A stretch of DNA of 64,000 nt from Sphingomonas vulcanisoli. GTDB taxonomy: Bacteria; Pseudomonadota; Alphaproteobacteria; Sphingomonadales; Sphingomonadaceae. Below, piece by piece: positions 39,178 to 47,510 of the stretch (within the stretch, counting starts at the first letter, position 1; each line of letters opens with the position of its first letter). Made by a program: the position numbers and the translations under genes. Below the pieces are notes generated by a model. The model saw only the letters and a list, made by a program, of their open reading frames with translations. It had not been told where the DNA came from and made no database searches. The DNA is taken from assembly GCF_011761305.1 (NCBI RefSeq), contig NZ_JAAOZC010000008.1:52065-116064 (forward strand). Direction: 5' to 3'.

Positions 39178-40770
39178 TCATTGCGCGGCGATCCCGGGCA
39201 CGCGGGGCGGCAGCGGCACGGAGACGGGCGGGGCGACAAAGCGCGCCACCCATGCCACCAGCGCTACGGCAAGGACGATCCCGATCACGATCCGCCGCCG
39301 ACCGCGCGGCACCTGCGCAGCCCCGATCGTCAACGCCAGTGCGATCGCGATCATCGACCAGAGATGATAGCGCAGATCGCTGGCGATGCTGGCCACCGCA
39401 AAGCTGCCGCTCATCACCACGCCCGACAGCACCAGCGCCCGCGCAAGCCCGGCCTCGGCGCTCGCTTCCCCGCGCAGCACCCAGGCCAGCGCCAGCCCCG
39501 CCGCCAGCCAGACAATCGGCCAGCCGAGCGGCGTCCCGCTGGCGGCCCCGGCGAGGGCGATCAGCGCCTTGCCGCCGGGATTGGCCGGCCCGCCGAGGCC
39601 ATCGCTGTTGGGCTCGCTATAGAGAGGCGGAAGGCAATCCGGCTCGCCCCAGCCCACCACAAAGCGCGTCGTCGCGTTGAAATGGGCGAGGCGATGCGCA
39701 GCATAAGCGATCGGATGGAGCAGCACGCTCATCGCCCAATCGCGCATCAGCTGCGGGTGCGGGCCATCGGAGAAGGCCAGCGCCTGCCCTATCGCATCGC
39801 ATTGCGCGGGCTCGCCATAGGGATTCCAGAAGTAAGGCGTGTAGCAGCCGCGCTGCTCCGCCGCCGCCCAATCGGCGGGGGCGACACCCGGCGGCACGGT
39901 GCCCGATCGATGCGCGATGGCGACGATATCCCACAGCGGTAGCGAACGGCTGTTGTGGGTGGCTTCGGCGCTCATCAGGCGCTGATTGATCAGCGGGCTC
40001 ACGCCCAGCACCGCGACGATGCCCGCCGCCGTCAGCCCCACACGCAGCCACCAACGCCGGACACCGCCCCACCCGCTCAATGCCAAAGCGAAAGGAACGG
40101 TGGCAAACACCGCGTTGCCGCGGACCAGAGTCGCATAAGCGATCAACACCGCCACTGCGACGATCGCCCACACTGGCAGTTTGCGCCCGTCGAGCCGCCA
40201 CCAGGCGACCAGCCCCGTCGCGCCGATCAGGCAGGCGGCCATCTGCGCATCCTTGAGCACCACCGTCCCCCAGCCGAGGAATAGTGGGAAAGCGCCGATG
40301 AGGAGCGTGACGATCGCGGCGTAAGTCCGCTGCCTCTTCGTGACTACCGTTTGTCCTGAGCTTGTCGAAGGATCGTTTTTCTTGGCTGGCGCGGAAAAGA
40401 AGGACGGTGCTTCGACAAGCTCAGCATGAACGGATTGGGGGGAGGCCCGCGCAAAAACGGCGGCGATCAGGCCGAAGCCGCCCCACCACAGCAGCATCTG
40501 CAGCAGCAGAAACGGCGCCGTCCCGGACCAGACGGGCAGCAGCAGCGCCCAGAGATGCGCCATGATCGGCGGGTGCCAATCCGAATAGTCGCTGGTGAGC
40601 GCCTGCTCATATTGGCCGACGCTGTCGTACATCACCACGCCCGGCCAACGCAGCGCGAGCGAGAGGAGGCAGAGGGCGAAGGCGGCGAGCGCAACGTAAA
40701 GCCCTCTCCCGCTTTTCGCGGGAGAGGGTTGGGTGAGGGTCTTCTTCTTTGCCGTCAGCCCAGGGATCAC
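39178..40770 (-). CDS. Polytopic membrane protein with repeat-derived inserts, possible GT-C-type
   Basis: 530 residues from a GTG at 40770, about ten membrane helices. It is a paralogue of 15356-16738: VVMYDSVGQYEQAL, SDWHPPIMAHLW, LHPIAYAAHRLAHFNATTRF and [15 protein letters not shown] all correspond. Two parts come from intergenic repeats. Residues about 9-25 (KKTLTQPSPAKSGRGL) are a translated family C arm. About 29 residues (SVHAELVEAPSFF...DPSTSSGQT, from 40347-40433) are a translated family B repeat inserted in a cytoplasmic loop. No alternative start exists before the first helix. Function unknown. Confidence 0.8.
   Translation of the reverse strand: MIPGLTAKKKTLTQPSPAKSGRGLYVALAAFALCLLSLALRWPGVVMYDSVGQYEQALTSDYSDWHPPIMAHLWALLLPVWSGTAPFLLLQMLLWWGGFGLIAAVFARASPQSVHAELVEAPSFFSAPAKKNDPSTSSGQTVVTKRQRTYAAIVTLLIGAFPLFLGWGTVVLKDAQMAACLIGATGLVAWWRLDGRKLPVWAIVAVAVLIAYATLVRGNAVFATVPFALALSGWGGVRRWWLRVGLTAAGIVAVLGVSPLINQRLMSAEATHNSRSLPLWDIVAIAHRSGTVPPGVAPADWAAAEQRGCYTPYFWNPYGEPAQCDAIGQALAFSDGPHPQLMRDWAMSVLLHPIAYAAHRLAHFNATTRFVVGWGEPDCLPPLYSEPNSDGLGGPANPGGKALIALAGAASGTPLGWPIVWLAAGLALAWVLRGEASAEAGLARALVLSGVVMSGSFAVASIASDLRYHLWSMIAIALALTIGAAQVPRGRRRIVIGIVLAVALVAWVARFVAPPVSVPLPPRVPGIAAQ
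40347..40433. repeat. Family B repeat inside the membrane-protein gene
   Basis: CCGTTTGTCCTGAGCTTGTC at the left and GCTTCGACAAGCTCAGCATG...CGG at the right are reverse complements. The 87 bases are a multiple of three and keep the frame of 39178-40770. Confidence 0.85.
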
Positions 40771-40848
40771 CGTCGCTCCCTCACCCTCCCACGCTTCTCG
40801 ATATGCTCGAACCGCGGGCCCCTACCTCTCCCGCTTGCGGGAGAGGGA
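40701..40848. repeat. Palindromic repeat, family C
   Basis: CCCTCTCCCGCTTTTCGCGGGAGAGGG at one end and CCTCTCCCGCTTGCGGGAGAGG at the other, with GGTGAGGGTCTTCTTCTTT between. It overlaps the first 70 bases of the membrane-protein gene and fills the gap to lpdA. Confidence 0.85.
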
Positions 40849-40851
40849 TCA

Positions 40852-42252
40852 TTAGAAGTGCAGCGCCCGCCCATAGGCCGAGAGCACGCTCTCGTGCATC
40901 ATTTCGCTGAGCGTCGGGTGCGGGAAGATGGTTTCCATCAGGTCGGCTTCGGTGGTCTCCAACTGCTTGGCGACGATATAGCCCTCGATCAGCTCGGTCA
41001 CTTCGGCGCCGACCATGTGCGCGCCGAGCAGTTCGCCGGTCCTGGCATCGAACACCGTCTTCACGAAACCCTCGGCCTCGCCCAGCGCGATCGCCTTGCC
41101 GTTGCCGATGAAGGGGAATTTGCCGACCTTCACCTCGTATCCCGCGTCCTTGGCCTTGGCTTCTGTGAGCCCCACCGACGCCACCTGCGGGCGCGAATAA
41201 GTGCAGCCGGGGATCTTGAGCACGTCCATCGCGTGCGGGTGTAGCCCGGCGATCGTCTCGACCGCGATGATCCCTTCATGGCTCGCCTTGTGCGCCAGCC
41301 AGGGCGCGCCGGTGATGTCGCCGATCGCGTAGAGGCCCTCGACATTGGTCTTGCAGGCGGCGTCGATCACGACATGGCCGCGATCGGTCTTCACGCCCAG
41401 CGCCTCGAGCCCGAGATTCTCGGTATTGGGCACGATGCCGACCGCGACGATGACGTGGGAGAACTCGCGCGCCTCGGTCTTGCCGTCGGGCAGCTTGATC
41501 GTCGCGGTGACCAAGCGGCCCGCCTTCAGGTCCAGCTTCTCGACGCCATGCTTGGGCAGGATCGTCATGCCCTGCTTCTCGAACGCCTTCTTCACGAAAT
41601 CGGAGACCTCGGCATCCTCGACCGGCAGGATGCGATCGAGCATCTCCACGATCGTCACCTCGGCGCCCATGTCGCGGTAGAAGCTGGCGAATTCGCAGCC
41701 GATCGCGCCGGAGCCGATCACCAGCAGCTTGGTCGGCATTTCGGCGGGCGTCATCGCGTGGCGATAGGTCCAGATGCGATCGCCATCGGCCTTGGCGAAG
41801 GGCAGATCACGCGCGCGGGCGCCGGTGGCGAGGATGATCGACTTGGCCTGCACCTCGGTGGTCTTGCCGTCGGCGCCCTTGACGCTGATCTTGCCCTTGC
41901 CGGCGAGCGTGCCGACGCCCGTCACCACCGTGACCTTGTTCTTCTTCATCAGGTGCCCAACGCCCTGATTGAGCTGTTTCGACACGCCGCGCGACCGCGA
42001 CACCACCGCCGCCAGATCGACGCTCGCGCCCTCCACCTTCAGGCCATAATCCTTGGCATGCTGCATATAATGGAAGATCTCGGACGAGCGCAGCAGCGCC
42101 TTGGTCGGGATGCAGCCCCAGTTGAGGCAGATGCCGCCGAGCAACTCCCGCTCGACGATCGCTACCTTCATCCCCAACTGCGCCGCGCGGATCGCGGCGA
42201 CATAACCGCCGGGCCCGGAGCCGAGGATGGCGAGATCATAGGTGTCAGTCAT
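40852..42252 (-). CDS. lpdA: Dihydrolipoyl dehydrogenase (E3)
   Basis: FAD enzyme that reoxidises lipoyl groups of the 2-oxoacid dehydrogenase complexes. 466 residues with the FAD site GSGPGGYVAAIRAA, redox disulfide C42/C47 in GGICLNWGCIPTKAL, NAD site VIGSGAIGCEFASFY, and the C-terminal His-Glu pair in IFPHPTLSEMMHE. Last of E2-thioesterase-unknown-E3. Confidence 0.98.
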   Translation of the reverse strand: MTDTYDLAILGSGPGGYVAAIRAAQLGMKVAIVERELLGGICLNWGCIPTKALLRSSEIFHYMQHAKDYGLKVEGASVDLAAVVSRSRGVSKQLNQGVGHLMKKNKVTVVTGVGTLAGKGKISVKGADGKTTEVQAKSIILATGARARDLPFAKADGDRIWTYRHAMTPAEMPTKLLVIGSGAIGCEFASFYRDMGAEVTIVEMLDRILPVEDAEVSDFVKKAFEKQGMTILPKHGVEKLDLKAGRLVTATIKLPDGKTEAREFSHVIVAVGIVPNTENLGLEALGVKTDRGHVVIDAACKTNVEGLYAIGDITGAPWLAHKASHEGIIAVETIAGLHPHAMDVLKIPGCTYSRPQVASVGLTEAKAKDAGYEVKVGKFPFIGNGKAIALGEAEGFVKTVFDARTGELLGAHMVGAEVTELIEGYIVAKQLETTEADLMETIFPHPTLSEMMHESVLSAYGRALHF

Positions 42253-42255
42253 TCG

Positions 42256-42585
42256 TTAGGCCTTCCGCATAGATTCGGCGGTTAATCGAAGTTCATCGCG
42301 CAACATTTCGGCCGCATCGCCTTCCACCCTCGCCTTCTCACAAAGCCGAATGATGACCTCCTTATATTGAGGATATTTCCGCAGCTCGAATGCCGCCGCC
42401 ATTTTAGATGCTATGCTGCTGTTCGATCCGAACAACTCCATCACCTTGAAGAACTGCTCGAATCGCTGCGCATCGACTTCAGCACGTTTGGTCCGGACAT
42501 ACATAACAGCAGCCCAAGCCAGACTCGCGAGCGGCACAACGACGCCAGCCCATGCAAGCCATTCTGTCCAGCCCCAATTAGTCAC
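42256..42585 (-). CDS. Small membrane protein of unknown function in the pdh operon
   Basis: I chose the GTG at 42585, which overlaps the thioesterase stop region ([20 protein letters not shown]). Upstream in-frame ATGs at 42609 and 42612 would overlap that gene by over 30 bases. About 109 residues: one hydrophobic helix (about 8-28), then a charged, mostly helical cytoplasmic part with AEVDAQRFEQFFKVMELFG and a Leu/Arg/Glu-rich end. It stops four bases before the lpdA ATG. Base composition is less GC-rich than its neighbours. Not recognised. Confidence 0.65.
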   Translation of the reverse strand: MTNWGWTEWLAWAGVVVPLASLAWAAVMYVRTKRAEVDAQRFEQFFKVMELFGSNSSIASKMAAAFELRKYPQYKEVIIRLCEKARVEGDAAEMLRDELRLTAESMRKA

Positions 42586-42967
42586 CCAGAATCGCCCGCG
42601 GCCGCCCATCATCACCGATCGCGACGAAGGTGAAGGTCGCGTGCGTCACCTTGGCGACATCCTCGCTCGCGCGGACGCGGCGCCAGGCGGAGACGTCGAT
42701 CTTGAGCGAACTGCGGCCGGTTTCGATCACATCGGCATAGACCGAGACGACATCGCCGACCTTGACCGGCTTGTGGAAGGTCATGCCATCGACCGCAACC
42801 GTCACCGCGCGGCCCTTGGAGATGCGGGCGGCGACGGTGCCCGCGGCCGAATCCATCATGCTCATCAGCCAGCCGCCGAAGATATCGCCATAGGGATTGG
42901 TGTCCGCGGGCATGGCGACCACGCGGATGGCCGGTTCCGAGGCGGGAGGCTGTTCGCCTTCGTTCAA
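42578..42967 (-). CDS. Acyl-CoA thioesterase (hotdog fold)
   Basis: 129 residues of the YciA/BACH type. [20 protein letters not shown] carries the conserved Asn-Gly-Asp-Phe-Gly-Gly region with the catalytic Asp. [20 protein letters not shown] is typical. Hydrolyses acyl-CoA thioesters; the exact substrate is unknown. The ATG overlaps the E2 stop by four bases (ATGA), so it is co-translated with pyruvate dehydrogenase E2. Confidence 0.92.
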   Translation of the reverse strand: MNEGEQPPASEPAIRVVAMPADTNPYGDIFGGWLMSMMDSAAGTVAARISKGRAVTVAVDGMTFHKPVKVGDVVSVYADVIETGRSSLKIDVSAWRRVRASEDVAKVTHATFTFVAIGDDGRPRAILGD

Positions 42968-44226
42968 GCGAGCATGCCCAGCGGGTTTTCGACCAGCCGC
43001 TTGAAGGCGGCCATGAACTTGGCGCCGTCCGCGCCATCGATTGCGCGGTGATCGAAGCTGCCGGTGGCGCTCATCACCGTGGCGATCTGGAGCGCGTCGC
43101 CCACGACATAGGGCCTTTTCTCACCCGCGCCGATCGCCAGGATCATGCCCTGCGGCGGATTGATCACCGCTTCGAACTGCTTGATCCCGAACATGCCCAT
43201 GTTGGAGAGGCTGGCGGTGCCGCCCTGATATTCGTGCGGCTGCAACTTGCCTTCGCGCGCGCGGCCGGCGAGTTCCTTGGCCTCGGTGGCGATCGTCGAG
43301 ACGGTCTTGGCCTCCGCGCCCGCGATGATCGGGGTGATCAGCCCGCCGGGGATCGACACCGCCACGGAGATATCGGCACGCTTGTATTGGATCAGCGTAT
43401 CGCCGGCGAAGCTGACGTTGCAGGCGGGCACCTCGGTCAACGCCAGCGCCTGCGCCTTGATCAGCAGATCGTTGACCGAAAGCTTGATGCCGCGCGCCTC
43501 GAGCCCCTTGTTCAATTGCTCGCGCAGCGCGAGCAAAGGATCGAGCAGAATATCCACCGTGAGATAGATATGCGGCACCTGCTGCTTGCTCTCGGTGAGG
43601 CGCTTGGCGATCGTCTTGCGCATATTGGAGAGCTTGATCGTCTCCGATGGGATATCGCCGGCCTCCTGCGGCGCGGCGGGTGGCGGGGGGGGCGCTGCTT
43701 CCGCCTTGGGCGCGGGCTGCGCCGCACCGGGCGTCGCGCCTGCCAGATCGGCTTTGACGACCCGCCCGCCGGGGCCGGAGCCCTTTACCTGACCGAGATC
43801 GACACCCTGCTGCTCGGCAATGCGCCGCGCGAGCGGGCTCGCCTTGACGCGATCCCCTTCGGATTTGACGGGGGCGGTTGACGCGGCTTTTTCCTCCGCA
43901 ACCTGAGCTTTGGCTGGGGCTACTTCGGCTTTGGGCTGTTCCTTGGGCTTGGCTTCGGCTTTCGGCGCGGGGGCATCGCCCTCATCCTCGCCTTGCAGCA
44001 GCGCGATCACCGCGCCGACCTTCACGCCGTCGCTGCCTTCGGGCACCGACAGTTTGACGATCGTGCCCTCGTCGATCGTCTCGAATTCCATCGTCGCCTT
44101 GTCGGTCTCAATCTCGGCGAGGATATCGCCGGACTTCACCGTATCGCCTTCCTTGACCAGCCATTTGGCGAGTGTGCCCTCCTCCATCGTCGGGGACAGA
44201 GCGGGCATCTTGATCTCGATCGGCAT
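42964..44226 (-). CDS. pdhC: Dihydrolipoyl acetyltransferase, E2 of pyruvate dehydrogenase
   Basis: Transfers acetyl from E1-bound lipoate to CoA. From the ATG at 44226 ([20 protein letters not shown]) it has 420 residues: one lipoyl domain (1-76, modified K43 in [11 protein letters not shown]), a Pro/Ala-rich linker, the E3-binding domain ([20 protein letters not shown]), a second Pro-rich linker, and the catalytic domain with His in [12 protein letters not shown]. The frame extends upstream to 44427 without support. The E1 subunits are not in the window. Confidence 0.97.
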   Translation of the reverse strand: MPIEIKMPALSPTMEEGTLAKWLVKEGDTVKSGDILAEIETDKATMEFETIDEGTIVKLSVPEGSDGVKVGAVIALLQGEDEGDAPAPKAEAKPKEQPKAEVAPAKAQVAEEKAASTAPVKSEGDRVKASPLARRIAEQQGVDLGQVKGSGPGGRVVKADLAGATPGAAQPAPKAEAAPPPPPAAPQEAGDIPSETIKLSNMRKTIAKRLTESKQQVPHIYLTVDILLDPLLALREQLNKGLEARGIKLSVNDLLIKAQALALTEVPACNVSFAGDTLIQYKRADISVAVSIPGGLITPIIAGAEAKTVSTIATEAKELAGRAREGKLQPHEYQGGTASLSNMGMFGIKQFEAVINPPQGMILAIGAGEKRPYVVGDALQIATVMSATGSFDHRAIDGADGAKFMAAFKRLVENPLGMLA

Positions 44227-44415
44227 AAAACGGGCCTCTGCAGCGGGAGCGTTCCTTTCCCGCCTCGCGACGGCAGGGTCAAGCGGACCGGGGTGCCTTG
44301 AAGGCATTTTCGATTGCAGAAAGCGGAACCGCGATACGCTGAACGGCAGAGGCACAAACTTGATTGCTGACCCCTGACTAGCTGCGCGTTTCTCGATATA
44401 CCAAGATGAATAGGC

Positions 44416-44464
44416 GTTCATGGACAATATTCAATGAACAGATATTCACACGGATATTATATCC
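44416..44464. promoter_or_regulatory. AT-rich palindromes in the divergent pdhC / 44561 region
   Basis: GTTCAT (44416-44421) and ATGAAC (44434-44439) form an interrupted palindrome. GGATAT-T-ATATCC (44452-44464) is a perfect one. The 334-base gap 44227-44560 holds no other gene and is much richer in A+T than its surroundings, as expected of a promoter/operator region. No clean -35/-10 pair could be chosen. Confidence 0.4.
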
Positions 44465-44560
44465 CAAACACATATCAGAGCAATCAATCACTTTATCGCC
44501 GCCTTGCCACATCTCATCGCAGATTATGGAGCATCTTATGCGCTGACGGGTTGGTCTGGC

Positions 44561-45559
44561 ATGCGTAACAATCTTACCCCGCTCCGCCCCGGCCTTACCG
44601 CACTTGCTACGGTGCTGGCCCTGTCCGCAACCCCCGTGTTCGCGCAGAGCGCGGAAACCGCGCCGGCGCAGGATGCGCCCGTGATCTCCGCGCCGCCGGC
44701 CAGTGTTGAAACGGCACCGGTGATCCCGGCTGCGACGGCTCCGCTGCAGTCGAACGACACCAGCGAGAATACTTCGGCTCCGGTCGCCACCGCCACGCCG
44801 ATGGCGACGCGATCGCCGGTCGTGATTCACACCGCCGACGCGCCGGTGGCACCCGCTGCTCCGGTGACCAAGGCTGCTGCGCCAAAGCATACTAGTGTTG
44901 CGGCAACGCGGACCGCACCTGAGGCGGCTCCGGTTGCAGCGCCGACACCGGTGACAACGCCGCGCGCCGTGGCTCCCGCCCCGCTGCCGTCGGCTCCTGC
45001 GCCCGCACCTGCGGTCGTCAAGACATCGACCACGACCAGCACCGCCAGCGACGACAGCCGCGAGCTTGAGCTGGCCGGCGTGGGCGCGGTCGGCCTGCTG
45101 GCCTTGATCGGCGGGGCCTTCGCACTCAGCCGCCGCAAGCGTGACGAGGAGGAAGAGGTGCTTGCCCCCGCCGCAATCACCACGACGCCCGTCGCCGCCG
45201 AACCGGTCGCGTACGAAACGCTGGCTGCTGCGCCGGTAACGGCTGCGCCCATGGCGATCGAAGGCGCGCCGACCACCGCGCTGCACGAGGATTTCGATCT
45301 GTCGCGTTATGGTGCGCACGTTCAGGCGGCCTATCGCGGACCGACCGAGGACAATCCATCGCTGTCGCTACGCCACCGTCTGAAGCGCGCCCGTTTCATG
45401 GACCAGCGCGCACGCGAAAATGGCGAGTATCTCGCCACCGCCGAACCGGCGATCGCCGCGGAGCGCAAGCCCGTCGCGCAGAACCTGTTCGGATCGAAGT
45501 TCAAGGACGGCCTGCGCTCGCTCCGTCCGCAAGGTGGGATGCGCCCCGCCTTCAGCTAA
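44561..45559 (+). CDS. Signal-peptide protein with Ala/Pro/Thr-rich domain and one membrane helix
   Basis: 332 residues from the ATG at 44561. The signal peptide ends near ALSATPVFAQS (about 28). Residues 30-165 are low-complexity Ala/Pro/Thr/Val, likely extended and periplasmic. A hydrophobic helix (about 172-190, AGVGAVGLLALIGGAFAL) is followed by RRKRDEEEE, then a cytoplasmic part of about 130 residues ending FKDGLRSLRPQGGMRPAFS. The TM-plus-RRKR stretch resembles sorting tails but is internal. Function unknown. The frame is open upstream to 44504. Confidence 0.75.
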   Translation: MRNNLTPLRPGLTALATVLALSATPVFAQSAETAPAQDAPVISAPPASVETAPVIPAATAPLQSNDTSENTSAPVATATPMATRSPVVIHTADAPVAPAAPVTKAAAPKHTSVAATRTAPEAAPVAAPTPVTTPRAVAPAPLPSAPAPAPAVVKTSTTTSTASDDSRELELAGVGAVGLLALIGGAFALSRRKRDEEEEVLAPAAITTTPVAAEPVAYETLAAAPVTAAPMAIEGAPTTALHEDFDLSRYGAHVQAAYRGPTEDNPSLSLRHRLKRARFMDQRARENGEYLATAEPAIAAERKPVAQNLFGSKFKDGLRSLRPQGGMRPAFS

Positions 45560-45566
45560 ACATCAA

Positions 45567-45709
45567 GCCCTCTCCCGTCCTCACGGGAGAGGGTTGGGTG
45601 AGGGTCTTCTTCTTCAACACACGCTGGAGAAGAAGACCCTCACCCTCCCACAAATCTCGCTTCGCTCGTTTTGCGGGCCCCTCCCTCTCCCGCGAAAGCG
45701 GGAGAGGGC
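45567..45709. repeat. Palindromic intergenic repeat, family C
   Basis: CCCTCTCCCGTCCTCACGGGAGAGGG and CCCTCTCCCGCGAAAGCGGGAGAGGG flank AGGGTCTTCTTCTT / AAGAAGACCCT arms and the AATCTCGCTTCGCTCG stretch. It lies between convergent genes and probably serves as a bidirectional stem-loop. Confidence 0.88.
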
Positions 45710-45716
45710 ACGCCGG

Positions 45717-46549
<833 letters not shown>

Positions 46550-46553
<4 letters not shown>

Positions 46554-47218
46554 TTTTCCTCCAAGATGCTTTCGAGCCAATGGCCCAAATCGGCGGTGCG
46601 ATAGTCGATGAAACCCTCGCCGTCATGCACGCCGACCTGCTCGCTGCCATTGTCCACCCACAAGGTGGTGAGGCCGAGCGCCTTCGCGGGGCGGAGGTTG
46701 CGCGCCATATCCTCTGCGAACAAAGCGGTTTCGGGCGTGACGCGCAGGTTGGCGAGCATCGAGGCATATGCATCGGCATGCGGCTTGGGCTGATAGGCCA
46801 TCGCGTGAATATCGTGGATCGCCTCAAAGCTCTCGCTCAGGCCGAGCCGCGCCAGCACGCGGCGGGCGTACGGTTCGTCGCCATTGGTGAAGACGAGCTT
46901 GCGGCCGGGCAGCCGCGCGATCGCATCGATCAGCAGGCGATCCTCGCGCAGCACATCCATCTCGATCGCATGGACGTCGGCAAGAAAATCGTGGGGATCG
47001 ACGCCATGATCCGCCATCATCCCCGAAAGCGTCGTGCCATGCTCATGGAAGTAACGCTTCTGCTGCGCGTAGGCGGCATCGTGATCCAACCCGGTGACGC
47101 GCGCGACATAATCGGTCATCCGCTGATCGATCAGCCCGAACAGATCGCAGCTCGCCGGATACAGCGTATTATCGAGATCGAAGATCCAGGTGTCGATCGA
47201 GGCGAGCGCGGCGAGCAT
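46550..47218 (-). CDS. HAD-family pyrimidine 5'-nucleotidase-like hydrolase
   Basis: 222 residues. HAD motif [12 protein letters not shown] (Asp14, Asp16), motif II LVFTNGD, and motif III/IV near [20 protein letters not shown]. The SDT1/YjjG-type subfamily dephosphorylates pyrimidine nucleotides in characterised members; the real substrate here is open. It is coupled to dapD by a four-base overlap. Confidence 0.9.
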
Positions 47219-47326
47219 TGATCTTGCTTTAGAGTGGGGTTCGGCAAAGCATAACCCCCGCGGCGCCGGCCCGCTCCCCCGCCCGACCTCACGTTTCGGG
47301 GGCCTCGTTCACACGATTCTTCCCAC

Positions 47327-47404
47327 CCGTTCGTATCGAGCGAAGTCGAGACACGCCGGTATGACGCTGGAGGCACGTCCTTGGACTTCGCTCAGGACTA
47401 GCGG
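47327..47404. repeat. Inverted repeat, family B
   Basis: CCGTTCGTATCGAGCGAAGT and CTTCGCTCAGGACTAGCGG arms. It lies in the 292-base gap between the HAD gene and the protease gene. Nothing else in the gap is recognised. Confidence 0.8.
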
Positions 47405-47510
47405 GTCCTGAAAACCTTCCTCCGCGTGAGCGACCCGCACCAACTCTCGCAGAAATACGCAAGCAACAATTAACCACGCTTTTGATAAGCTCAGGCAGAC
47501 GGGGGTTTGT

